From: CAZNXJ01 sp964577115
Lineage (GTDB): Bacteria > Planctomycetota > Planctomycetia > Pirellulales > Pirellulaceae
Length of the DNA: 64,000 nt
Assembly: GCA_964577115.1 (NCBI GenBank)
Contig: CAZNXJ010000007.1
Span: forward strand, 1 to 64,000
Reading direction: 5' to 3'
Below, piece by piece: positions 6,648 through 14,622 of the stretch (position 1 is the stretch's first letter; each line of letters opens with the position of its first letter). The position numbers and the translations under genes are program-made. The notes under the pieces are model-generated. The model worked only from the letters and a program-made list of their open reading frames with translations. It was not told the DNA's origin and did no database searches.

Positions 6648-7839
6648 TTCGACGGATCGCCTCGCGGGCCTTCTCCTGGTCGCGCGCCGCGTAGATCTCC
6701 GTCACCTTGGCCTGCGAATGGCCGAGCACGCACTGAGCATGCTCAAGTCCGAAGTCTTTGCGGACGCGCGTTCCCCACGCGTGCCGCAGCTGGTAGGGCG
6801 TCCAGCGCGGTATCGGTTCGAGACCGTTACACTTCCGCTCCTCGTTAAGCTTGTCGACGGCTCGCCGAACCGCGCGATTCAAAGCGTCCTTCTGATAGGC
6901 CTCACCCGGCTGATGGGCAGGCCGCCGCCTACGATTGCTTCCGGGCTTGTTGCCGCACGAGAGCGGCGTCTTGCGTGCGTCGTTGAGGGCCCGACGACGT
7001 TTTGTCTCTGAATCGACCGGACGGAAACAGTGCTGGTCGTCCGGGCGGATCAGATAAGGACGCAGCGCGTCCTGAGCCTTTGGCCCGATGAAAATGACGC
7101 GGCCCTTCCCGAGCTGCGCCGTCTTGTGGCTCACAGGCCGATACTCCCACGGATCCTTCGACGTATCCAGGCGACCGGGAGACATTGCGCAGATCTCGCT
7201 GGGCCGAGCGCCCGTGTAGAGCTGCACGCGCAACAGATCCGCTACGACTGCCGGAAGATATGGCAAAGTAGCTTCAAAGTCCTCTAGCGAGACGGGTTCG
7301 ACCGGCGGCCGCTCTTTCGCGGCTCCCCTGCCCTTTCGCAGGCCCTCGACTGCCTGGAGTTTCAGCAGCACATCCGGTGGCACCAGCTCTTCCGAAACGC
7401 CCCATTTGAATATCTGGCGAATCCGCTGAGTGCGCTGATTAGCGTACGTTCGACATGCGCCGTCTTTGATAAACGATCGACGAAGTATCTTCAGTGCGAT
7501 GGGGCCGAAGGCGGCAACCGCAGTCTTTCCATAACGACGCCTCAGCACACGAACCGCCAACCGGAAATGATTGAGCGTTGCGCCTGCGTACTCCTGTTTG
7601 GCGTGCCTCCAAAAGGCCGCACACAGTTGGTTGACGTTGATCTCACCGGCATCGGGCAGCCGAGACGGCCGGCCCCTATGCAGCCACTCACCGATGAGGT
7701 TGTCATATTTGGCGCGTGCCTCGCGCGTACCCCAGCGGCCGCAGTATCTGGGCTTCCCGCCCAGCCAGACAACAGCGTAGATCTTGCCGTTAACGGTGCG
7801 TTTCGATAGACGCGGAACAGCCTTGGTCAGCTTCGGCAT
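6640..7839 (-). CDS. int: Tyrosine-family integrase
   Basis: A 399-residue site-specific recombinase that catalyses integration and excision at the tRNA-Ala site. An SAM-like core-binding domain covers about 65-165 and the catalytic domain about 180-399. Visible catalytic residues are Arg212 (TGARPSE), Arg352 (YQLRHAW), His374 (LGHS) and the nucleophile Tyr383 (EIYAA). The first histidine of the usual HxxR box is Tyr349 here, a known variation in the superfamily. The N-terminal 60 residues are basic and probably bind arm sites. The gene begins 118 bp from the tRNA and is transcribed away from it, in line with the rest of the element. Confidence 0.93.
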   Translation of the reverse strand: MPKLTKAVPRLSKRTVNGKIYAVVWLGGKPRYCGRWGTREARAKYDNLIGEWLHRGRPSRLPDAGEINVNQLCAAFWRHAKQEYAGATLNHFRLAVRVLRRRYGKTAVAAFGPIALKILRRSFIKDGACRTYANQRTQRIRQIFKWGVSEELVPPDVLLKLQAVEGLRKGRGAAKERPPVEPVSLEDFEATLPYLPAVVADLLRVQLYTGARPSEICAMSPGRLDTSKDPWEYRPVSHKTAQLGKGRVIFIGPKAQDALRPYLIRPDDQHCFRPVDSETKRRRALNDARKTPLSCGNKPGSNRRRRPAHQPGEAYQKDALNRAVRRAVDKLNEERKCNGLEPIPRWTPYQLRHAWGTRVRKDFGLEHAQCVLGHSQAKVTEIYAARDQEKAREAIRRIG

Positions 7840-7856
7840 TGGTCAATCTCCGGAGC

Positions 7857-7880
7857 CAAACCGCACATGTATGCGGTTTG
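7857..7880. repeat. Perfect 9-bp inverted repeat between int and tRNA
   Basis: CAAACCGCA (7857-7865) and TGCGGTTTG (7872-7880) are exact complements around CATGTA. The site lies just upstream of the integrase start and inside the presumed attachment region. It could be an operator for int or an integrase/excisionase arm site. Confidence 0.5.
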
Positions 7881-7903
7881 CGCCTCGAAAAACAGCCGCT
7901 GCA

Positions 7904-7920
7904 CTGCCGACCATCGGCAG
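7904..7920. repeat. Short hairpin in the attachment region
   Basis: CTGCCGA (7904-7910) and TCGGCAG (7914-7920) pair perfectly around CCA. With the larger inverted repeat at 7857 it makes two dyads in the 118 bp between int and the tRNA. There is no U-tract, so it is unlikely to be a terminator. Confidence 0.4.
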
Positions 7921-7957
7921 GTGATAAGTGCTTTATCCAGCGTCACTTGCAAGAGAG

Positions 7958-8030
7958 TGGAGCGGAAGGGAGTCGAACCCTCGACCTCTGCATTGCGAAC
8001 GCAGCGCTCTCCCAACTGAGCTACCGCCCC
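7958..8030 (-). tRNA. tRNA-Ala, anticodon CGC
   Basis: A 73-nt cloverleaf. Acceptor GGGGCGG pairs with CCGCTCC, including the G3:U70 pair that identifies alanine tRNAs. D-arm, variable loop and T-arm (GGTTCGA) are normal. The anticodon loop TTCGCAA gives CGC, which reads GCG. CCA is not encoded. The 3' end faces the integrase, marking it as the integration target. Confidence 0.95.
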
Positions 8031-8701
8031 ATATGCAACGAGCGACCGCATTAGCGGCGTCGCAGCGGTGGATTCTAGTTTTCCTCGCCGGGTCTGTCTA
8101 GGCGTCTCGATGGGCCGCGCGCGAATCGGTGGACGCCCAAACGGCCAGGACAAGGGAGGCGGAAGACGAGGTCTGAAGGTTGAGGAGGAAAGGATGACCA
8201 GGAGGAAGGCACAGCAATCGAGGAATACGACCCAAAACCCCACGTGTGGTGCGGCGTCCACGAATCCGCGCACCAACCGGCCTGCCGCGAAGCGGCGGCC
8301 TCCGCGTCGCCCTCGCCGAGTTGCGAACCGCGAAGCGGCGGACCCGGAAACAGCCCCGGGGGAAGGACCGCAGGTCACCCCTGGGATGCCGAGCGGGGAA
8401 CGCGCGCGTGCCCGGGGCCTAATACGCGGTACCCCGAGGCAACCACGCGCAATCGCGACCCGATATTGCGACGAGAGTAGAAAACGAATGATGCATTCCA
8501 ACACCGTTCCTTGTCAATGCGTCGTCTTATGAACGCCACATGCACCCTGCGGTGTCGTACTCGTTTGATGCAACGAATGTCGGCCTAAGGCGCGTCGCGA
8601 TGCGGCTCGTGTTTCGAGGGGGCAGCGCGGAGGCCACCACTTCGCGGCTCGCATCTCGGTCGCGTGCAAAGCAAATTCACCGAACGAGTCGTCCCCCAAG
8701 C
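8031..8701. other. 671-bp gap with no firm gene
   Basis: This lies between tRNA-Ala and the solute-binding protein gene. It is GC-rich with repeated GCGAAGCGGCGG at about 8289 and 8329 and related short dyads. One Arg-rich frame with a good ribosome-binding site (8194-8532) is listed separately as doubtful. I see no promoter or RNA that I could defend. Confidence 0.5.
8194..8532 (+). CDS. Doubtful small Arg/Pro-rich protein
   Basis: A 112-residue frame rich in Arg, Pro and Ala. The reason to list it is a strong GAGGAGGAAAGG directly before the ATG. Against it are low complexity, the absence of any domain, and its place in an otherwise empty gap. It may be a basic nucleic-acid-binding peptide or a chance frame in GC-rich DNA. 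Confidence 0.2.
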   Translation: MTRRKAQQSRNTTQNPTCGAASTNPRTNRPAAKRRPPRRPRRVANREAADPETAPGEGPQVTPGMPSGERARARGLIRGTPRQPRAIATRYCDESRKRMMHSNTVPCQCVVL

Positions 8702-10180
8702 TCATAGGCCGAGGCTGCGGCGGTAGGCGAGCCGCTGGGCGTCGCGGCCGAGCCGCTCGGTGATTGATTCCCAGGTTTGCGCCGCAGCAGCGAGCGCTTC
8801 GGTCGGAGACGTTTCCTTGCGCACGACGTCTGCCACCGCGCTATCCAGGGCGGCGAGGTATTCATCATGGGCCGGCACCCGGGGGGCAAGGGCCGTCGAT
8901 GAGCCCAGCATCGCGCTGCGGAGCGTTTCCGCATACTGGCTCGCGGCTGTTTCGCCCAACTGCGGTGGAACCCAGGGCGCAAGGTCGTCGAGCTGCTGGC
9001 GGCGGACCAGTGTGGTGGCCGCACTGGCCGAACCGATCTGCGCTCCCCACTGCTCGCCACAGAACCAGACAAGCAAGTTCGCCACGGCGGAGCGCTGTCG
9101 CGAGCGTTTAAGTACCGCGGCCATGCGGCCCGCGGCGCCAATAAGCGTGACGCGCTCCCCCTCACGCTCGCGGTCGCGCGGCGTCCATTGCTCCCGGCCT
9201 CGATGCCACGCTTCAACGGCGCCCGGAAGCTGCGCAACGCGCAGCGCTCCGTCGGGAAGCGATACATTGGCGTCGCCCTGTACGTGGCGCGTCGGCCACG
9301 TGATGGCAGCCAGCGCGTCGCCTCGCAGCACACGCTCTAGCGCATCCCGCGGCGTCCAGTCGAGCAACGCGGCGTCGCTGCTCGCCGCAAGCTCCGTAAG
9401 CGCTCGTTCAAAGGGCGGGCTCGCGATCAGCGGCTGCATCGAGTCCACGTCGAACCACAGCGCGATGTAGCCTCGGTGAAGCGCATAGGGAGCGGCCCGC
9501 GCCAAGAGAACGAGACCAGCCCAACCCGGCCCGAGCGGTTCGGCACTGAGCGTCGCCAGCTCGGGACGCCCCTCACGCTCGGCCGCGCTCGCCCTTTCCA
9601 ATGCCGCATGATACTGCTGCCACGTGGTCGGCGGCGGCAATTGCAGCTCGTCCCAGACGTCGCCGCGATAGATCAATACAAGTGGAGGCGATCCAAGCGG
9701 CAAAGCATAGGGCGTTCGATCCCACATCGTTTCGCGCAGACGAATCACATCGAACACGTCGGACCAGGCCAGGTTCGGATCGCGCAGCAAATCGTCGCTC
9801 AGCGACAACAGCCACCCACGTTCGACGAGCGTTCCCAAATCGCGCGAGGCGAAGAAGATCGCGTCCGCATCGGGAGCCCGCGTGCTTTCTAGCAGTTCGG
9901 CGCGCGTCATCCGCGCGACTTCAAGCTGCCCTTCGCCCCGCAGTTCCCACTGCTGGTCAATCGCATCCGCCAGCGGTTCGTCGTCCACAACCACCAACTT
10001 CACCGGTGCCGGAGGCTCGGCGCGCTGCTCGCCAGCGTCCTCCGTTACGACCGGTTCGGCGGACGGACGGCAGCCCACAAGAGTCGCGGCACTGGCTGCC
10101 AGGCATCCGAGAAACTGGCGGCGTCTGAGGCCCGCACGTCCTTGTTCGCTCGTGGCTGCTGAGATTTTCGTCCAATTCAT
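8702..10180 (-). CDS. ABC sugar-binding lipoprotein-like protein
   Basis: About 492 residues from the chosen ATG. The N-terminus has a twin-arginine-like RRRQFLG stretch, a hydrophobic core and a lipobox LVGC, so export and lipid anchoring are likely. The rest resembles the bacterial extracellular solute-binding family 1 used by carbohydrate ABC importers (DAIFFASRDLG, TPYALPLGSPPLVLIYRGDV regions). No permease or ATPase gene is adjacent, so it is an orphan here. It diverges from xylulokinase, which suggests a link to pentose or other sugar uptake by inference only. Earlier in-frame starts at 10219 and 10255 exist; the signal sequence fits the start used. Confidence 0.72.
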   Translation of the reverse strand: MNWTKISAATSEQGRAGLRRRQFLGCLAASAATLVGCRPSAEPVVTEDAGEQRAEPPAPVKLVVVDDEPLADAIDQQWELRGEGQLEVARMTRAELLESTRAPDADAIFFASRDLGTLVERGWLLSLSDDLLRDPNLAWSDVFDVIRLRETMWDRTPYALPLGSPPLVLIYRGDVWDELQLPPPTTWQQYHAALERASAAEREGRPELATLSAEPLGPGWAGLVLLARAAPYALHRGYIALWFDVDSMQPLIASPPFERALTELAASSDAALLDWTPRDALERVLRGDALAAITWPTRHVQGDANVSLPDGALRVAQLPGAVEAWHRGREQWTPRDREREGERVTLIGAAGRMAAVLKRSRQRSAVANLLVWFCGEQWGAQIGSASAATTLVRRQQLDDLAPWVPPQLGETAASQYAETLRSAMLGSSTALAPRVPAHDEYLAALDSAVADVVRKETSPTEALAAAAQTWESITERLGRDAQRLAYRRSLGL

Positions 10181-10327
10181 CGTAACGACGCCCGCATGGG
10201 AATCGAAATCGGAATTCATATCGCACACTTCGCCGCCCGCCGAGCCGCCCACCATCGTCCACCTCATTCGAAGTTTGAACCTGCCGCGACGACATCCTCG
10301 CCGGGCGCTCTATTTTGACGCCGCCGG

Positions 10328-10356
10328 TTGAAACAGCAATCGACCATTCCTACACT
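10328..10356 (+). promoter_or_regulatory. Predicted sigma-70 promoter for xylB
   Basis: TTGAAA (10328-10333) and TACACT (10351-10356) are separated by 17 bp, matching the consensus at 5 of 6 and 4 of 6 positions. Transcription would start near 10363, about 40 bp before the xylB ATG. This argues against the longer frame from 10315. Confidence 0.45.
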
Positions 10357-10401
10357 CGTTGCTCACTCTCTCCGGCTCGCACTTCAGTGACAGGAAACGG
10401 C

Positions 10402-11922
10402 ATGAGCGCGTTCCTCGGAATTGATATTGGTACGTCGGGCACCAAGACTTTGCTCATTGATGAAGCGGGACAAATTCTGGCCGAAGCCACGGCCGGATAC
10501 CCGTCGTACCATCCCAAGCCCCTTTGGAGCGAACAAGATCCGGAAGACTGGTGGAATGCCACGGTCGCCACGGTCCGGCAGGTTGTCGACCAGGCGCGGG
10601 TCAAGCCGCAGGCAGTCAAAGCGATCGGGTTGTCCGGACAAATGCACGGTTCGGTGTTTCTCGATCGGCAGCAGCGCGTGATTCGTAAGGCGCTGCTCTG
10701 GAACGATCAACGTACGGCGGCCGAGTGCCACGAGATCGAGGAGCGCGCAGGCGGCCGCAAAGCGCTCTTCAAAATGGTGGCCAATCCCGCTCTGACCGGT
10801 TTTACCGCTCCCAAAATTCTCTGGCTGCGCAACCACGAGCCACGTAATTTCGCCCGAACTTCCAAAATCCTCCTACCTAAGGACGATGTACGCCGGCGAT
10901 TGACCGGCGAATTTGCGACGGACGTGAGTGATGCAAGCGGCACCTTGCTACTCGACGTGAAGAAGCGCGACTGGTCGAAACGGCTGCTCGAAAAGCTGGA
11001 ACTCGATATCGACCTACTCCCGCGCTGCTACGAGTCGGAAGAAGTGACGGGGAAGCTGACGCCAGCCGCCGCCGAGCAACTCGGTCTGACCACCGACTGC
11101 CTCGTCGTCGGCGGCGCGGGCGATTGTGCCGCGAACGCAGTCGGCACCGGTGTGGTGAAATCCGGAATTCTGTCGACATCCATCGGCACCGGTGCGGTGA
11201 TGTTCGTCCATAGCGACGAAATGCAAGTCGATCCCCAAGGCCGACTGCACACGTTCTGCCACGCGGTTCACGGGAAGTGGCACATGATGGGTGTCAGCCT
11301 GACGGGCGGCGGTGCCCTGAAATGGTTCGTCGATCGCCTGCTGAGCGATTTGGTCAGTCAAGGTGAAGATCCCTACCGCATGCTCAACGAAGAAGCGGCC
11401 TCCGTGGCCCCGGGCAGCGAAGGTCTGTTCTTCCTGCCCTATCTGGCTGGCGAGCGGACACCGCATGCGGACCCCGATGCGCGCGGTTGCTTCATCGGCC
11501 TAACGCTCAAACATACGCGCGGTCATATGGCTCGCGCGATCATGGAAGGTGTCGGATATGCCATGCGGGACAGCCTGGAAATCATCCGCAGCCAGAACGT
11601 ACCCGTGCGCCAGATTCGCGCGTCCGGGGGTGGTTCGCGCAGCCCGCTATGGCGACAGATTCAGGCCGATGTGTTTGGCCAAAAGGTGGTGTCGATCAAC
11701 GCCGAGCAGGGTCCGGCCTACGGCGTCGCTCTGCTGGCGGCCGTCGGCGCAGGAGCTTTCAAGAACATTGAGGAAGCCTGCGCGGCGACCATCAAAGTCG
11801 TCGCCGAAACACCTCTCAACCGTAAGGCCAAACAGGCGCACGATCGCGCCTTTCCGGTTTATCAGCAGCTGTATCGATCGCTGAAGGACGACTTCAAAGT
11901 CATCGCCGCGCTGGATTCGTGA
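10402..11922 (+). CDS. xylB: Xylulokinase (FGGY carbohydrate kinase)
   Basis: A 506-residue FGGY-family kinase that phosphorylates D-xylulose to xylulose-5-phosphate, feeding the pentose phosphate pathway. The N-terminal ATPase fold begins GIDIGTSGTK. The substrate-site segment is GLSGQMHG, as in XylB. The second domain contains the catalytic-Asp region GGAGDCAANAVG and the adenosine loop ASGGGSRSPLW. Length fits the family. AGGAAACGG precedes the ATG at 10402. Close relatives act on other ketoses, but the QMHG signature favours xylulose. Confidence 0.9.
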   Translation: MSAFLGIDIGTSGTKTLLIDEAGQILAEATAGYPSYHPKPLWSEQDPEDWWNATVATVRQVVDQARVKPQAVKAIGLSGQMHGSVFLDRQQRVIRKALLWNDQRTAAECHEIEERAGGRKALFKMVANPALTGFTAPKILWLRNHEPRNFARTSKILLPKDDVRRRLTGEFATDVSDASGTLLLDVKKRDWSKRLLEKLELDIDLLPRCYESEEVTGKLTPAAAEQLGLTTDCLVVGGAGDCAANAVGTGVVKSGILSTSIGTGAVMFVHSDEMQVDPQGRLHTFCHAVHGKWHMMGVSLTGGGALKWFVDRLLSDLVSQGEDPYRMLNEEAASVAPGSEGLFFLPYLAGERTPHADPDARGCFIGLTLKHTRGHMARAIMEGVGYAMRDSLEIIRSQNVPVRQIRASGGGSRSPLWRQIQADVFGQKVVSINAEQGPAYGVALLAAVGAGAFKNIEEACAATIKVVAETPLNRKAKQAHDRAFPVYQQLYRSLKDDFKVIAALDS

Positions 11923-11981
11923 TAGAATGGCGGAGCCGCGAGGAACGTCGCGGTTCCACCCCTCGGCCCGGAACGGCGCGG

Positions 11982-12344
11982 ATGAAAGACAATAAAGCCG
12001 AGCAGCTGATCTTCACGGGAATCCCGGAGTTCGTCGAGCAATCCGCGCGGCGAGCTCAGTCGGCGGCGGCCGAGCCGCCCGAAGCACCGCTCGGCTATCG
12101 GCTGACGATCGGCCGCGAATCGATCCAGCTGGATATCGTCGAATTCCGCATCCTCACGTTCCTCGCCAGCCGCCCCTATCACCCGTTCACGCGTCGCCGT
12201 ATCGCCGAAGCCATCAGCACCGACCAGTATCCGGTGACCGAAGACCAGGTGGATCATTATGTGCACTCGCTGCGCGCTCAGTTAGCTATCTTTCGCGACT
12301 ACGTCCAGACCGTGCCATATATCGGCTACCGCTTCAAGGCGTAG
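11982..12344 (+). CDS. Stand-alone OmpR/PhoB-type winged-helix protein
   Basis: A 120-residue protein. Residues 37-120 are a complete OmpR/PhoB effector domain: a beta strand (YRLTIGRESIQLD), recognition helices (TRRRIAEAIS, VDHYVHSLRAQL) and a C-terminal hairpin (VPYIGYRFKA). There is no receiver domain, so phosphorylation control would be absent or supplied by another protein. It lies directly after xylB. A GTG at 11919 overlapping the xylB stop would add 21 residues; the ATG at 11982 has GGAAC nearby. Target genes are unknown. Confidence 0.75.
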   Translation: MKDNKAEQLIFTGIPEFVEQSARRAQSAAAEPPEAPLGYRLTIGRESIQLDIVEFRILTFLASRPYHPFTRRRIAEAISTDQYPVTEDQVDHYVHSLRAQLAIFRDYVQTVPYIGYRFKA

Positions 12345-12427
12345 CGAGTCGATTTGGTCACGCCGGAGCTCGCGGTATTCTCCCGGAAGTTGAAGCCGTT
12401 GCTTCCACTCGCTGCTTCGCGCCACAA

Positions 12428-13531
12428 CTACGACGGCAGTTCGCGAGCTGCCGTGCCGATGTACTTCGCGCGAGGACGGATGAGCCGGTTGTTGCCGAGC
12501 TGCTCGATGACGTGAGCGCACCAACCGGTCACTCGGCTGATGACAAACAGCGGCGTGTAGAGCGGCACCGGCAGCCCAAGATAGTGATAGAGCCGCGCAC
12601 TTGGCCAGTCGAGATTCGGGCGCAGCCCTTTGGCACGCTCAATGGCGCGCTCGATTACCTCCGCGATTTCCTCGTACTGCGACTGACCTCGATCGGCCGC
12701 GAGCTTCTGGCAGAACGGTTTGAGATATTCCGCGCGCGGATCGCCCTGCTTATACACTCGGTGCCCAAACCCCATCACGCGCTGCTTGTTAGCTAGCGCC
12801 GTATTGATCCACGCTTCGGCCCGGTCAGGCGAGCCAACTTGTTCAAGCACTTCCATCACACGTTCGTTCGCCCCGCCATGCAGAGGTCCTTTCAGCGCAC
12901 CGACGGCCGCGGTAATCGCTGAATGCAGGTCGGACAAGGTCGAACTCACGACGCGCGCCGTAAACGTGGACGCATTGAATTCGTGCTCGGCATATAGCAC
13001 GAGCGTTACGTCGAGTGCTTTGACTTCGGCTTCCGAGGCCGGACGATTATGCAGCATCTCGAGCAGCTTCTCGGCGAGTGATCCATCGCGTTTCGGCGTC
13101 GTGGGTCCCAGGCCCTGCGTACGGCGATGCCAGTTGGCCAGGATGACCGGCAGCTGCGCCACCAGCCGTTCGGCTTTGCGCAGGTTTGCCGCCGGTTCGT
13201 TCGATTGCGCGTCGGGATCCCAGTGCGCAAGCAGGCTGGTCGCCGAGCGAAGCACATCCATTCCGTTGGACGACTCGGGCAGGGAATGGACGATGTCGAG
13301 AATTCGCGGCGGCACCTCCGCTGCACTCAGTCGCTGGCGGAAGCTAGCAAGCTGCTCGCTGTTGGGCAGTTCGCCGTGCAGCAGCAAGTACGCCGTCTCT
13401 TCGAATGTGGTTCGGGCGGCCAACTGAGTGGCCTCATAGCCGCGGTAACGCAGGCCGTCCTCGATGCTGCTGATCGCCGTCTCGCCGGCAACCACACCTT
13501 CCAAGCCCGGGAAATACGGCAGCTCATTCAT
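12428..13531 (-). CDS. prpC: 2-Methylcitrate/citrate synthase
   Basis: A 367-residue citrate synthase family enzyme condensing propionyl-CoA or acetyl-CoA with oxaloacetate. Substrate and catalytic histidines are visible: AEHEFNAST (His183), GPLHGGA (His218) and the signature GFGHRVYKQGDPR (His257). The active Asp lies in NLDWPSA. The start at 13531 overlaps the stop of prpB by 8 bp with GGAGGAG upstream; a longer frame from 13588 would intrude into prpB. Pairing with methylisocitrate lyase points to the methylcitrate cycle. Sequence alone cannot rule out ordinary citrate synthase activity. Confidence 0.88.
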   Translation of the reverse strand: MNELPYFPGLEGVVAGETAISSIEDGLRYRGYEATQLAARTTFEETAYLLLHGELPNSEQLASFRQRLSAAEVPPRILDIVHSLPESSNGMDVLRSATSLLAHWDPDAQSNEPAANLRKAERLVAQLPVILANWHRRTQGLGPTTPKRDGSLAEKLLEMLHNRPASEAEVKALDVTLVLYAEHEFNASTFTARVVSSTLSDLHSAITAAVGALKGPLHGGANERVMEVLEQVGSPDRAEAWINTALANKQRVMGFGHRVYKQGDPRAEYLKPFCQKLAADRGQSQYEEIAEVIERAIERAKGLRPNLDWPSARLYHYLGLPVPLYTPLFVISRVTGWCAHVIEQLGNNRLIRPRAKYIGTAARELPS

Positions 13532-14411
13532 GCTCCGCTCCTCCGCCGAAATAGGTCCGATCGCGTTGTTCGAAGTCGTGGTAGTCAAGCCACTCGTAGA
13601 GATCCGCGCGTGTGAGCATCATGTCGAGCAGCGATTTTTGCGAGCCCTCATGAGCGATCACGCGGAGGCAGGTTTCCATGGCTTTCATCGCAACGCGGAG
13701 CAGCGTCACGGGATACAGCACGGCCGCGTAGTTCAGCTCGGCGAGTTCCTCCAGCGTCATAAGCGGGCTGACACCGAACTCGGTCATGTTCGCAACGAGC
13801 GGCACATCGACTTCTTCGCTGAAATGTTCGAACTCGTCGCGCGACGTAAGCGCTTCCGGAAAGATCCAATCGGCTCCGGCATCGATGTACCGCCGCGCAC
13901 GCTCGACGGCGTCGTCAAGCGACGTAACGCCGCGCGCGTCGGTTCGCGCGATGATAACAAAGTCGGGATCCTGGCGCGCGGCCGCGGCCGCGCGGATTTT
14001 GGCGCACATCGCCTCGGCGGCGATCAGCTGCTTTCCCGACAGGTGGCCGCACCGCTTTGGAAACAGCTGATCCTCGAGCTGAATCGCGGCAGCGCCGGCG
14101 GCTTCCAGTTCCGTTACCGTCCGTTCAACATTCAGCGCTTCGCCGAAACCTGTGTCGGCGTCCACGATCAGCGGGATCTGCGTGCGCCGCGTGATGTACG
14201 CTGTATGTTGAGCGAGCTCGGTGAGCGTGAACAGTCCGACGTCGGGAAGTGCGAGCGTTCCGGCGGAAAACGCTGCGCCCGACAGATACGCGGCGTGAAA
14301 GCCCAGCCGTTCGATGAGCCGCGCGGCCAATGCGTTGGGGGCCCCAAAGACCTGGATCGTCGAGTCCTGTATCGCGGCCTGTAGTCGTTGGCCCGGGCTG
14401 ACGCGCGTCAT
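13524..14411 (-). CDS. prpB: Methylisocitrate lyase
   Basis: A 295-residue ICL/PEPM superfamily enzyme that splits 2-methylisocitrate into pyruvate and succinate. The hallmark KRCGH is at residues 119-123, and the metal-site motif DADTGFG at 84-90. AGGAGG before the ATG at 14411 fixes the start, and a TATATT box at 14504-14509 lies upstream of it. It is co-transcribed with prpC, whose start overlaps its end. No prpD or acnD/prpF is beside the pair, so the dehydration step must be encoded elsewhere. Phosphonopyruvate hydrolase-type relatives are less likely given the KRCGH motif. Confidence 0.9.
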   Translation of the reverse strand: MTRVSPGQRLQAAIQDSTIQVFGAPNALAARLIERLGFHAAYLSGAAFSAGTLALPDVGLFTLTELAQHTAYITRRTQIPLIVDADTGFGEALNVERTVTELEAAGAAAIQLEDQLFPKRCGHLSGKQLIAAEAMCAKIRAAAAARQDPDFVIIARTDARGVTSLDDAVERARRYIDAGADWIFPEALTSRDEFEHFSEEVDVPLVANMTEFGVSPLMTLEELAELNYAAVLYPVTLLRVAMKAMETCLRVIAHEGSQKSLLDMMLTRADLYEWLDYHDFEQRDRTYFGGGAEHE

Positions 14412-14622
14412 GGTGCCTCCTGTCGTGATTAAGAGCCCGCGTCTCGCGAGCCAGCTCGAAAGCCCGCGCTGCCGAGGGGCTCGGCGCACGGGCTCGCTCG
14501 TGCAATATAGAAGGGAAACGGCAGTTCTGGAAATCACCGCCGAAAACTCTAGCCGCGTGCGGAACCGCCAAGTCCGACGCGTGCGTTGCTGGCCGCTTTG
14601 AACTTTCGTTGCTGGAGTCCGC

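Larger units (their letters stand above)
1..7958. mobile_element. Integrative element at tRNA-Ala, one end only
   Basis: Everything from the tRNA-Ala 3' end leftward reads as one module. A tyrosine integrase starts 118 bp from the tRNA, and all convincing genes down to the window edge run on the minus strand with short gaps or overlaps, ending in an initiator/DnaC-like/DnaB-like replication set. Insertion at a tRNA 3' end is the usual target of this integrase family. I see no second copy of the tRNA 3' sequence within the window, so the far attachment site should lie left of position 1. No capsid, tail or conjugation genes are visible here, so phage, satellite, plasmid-like or ICE identity is open. 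Confidence 0.75.

Noticed and set aside
7827..8504. 225-residue minus-strand open frame
   Set aside because: It runs straight through the tRNA-Ala gene and the integrase promoter region and has Arg/Pro-rich random-like composition.
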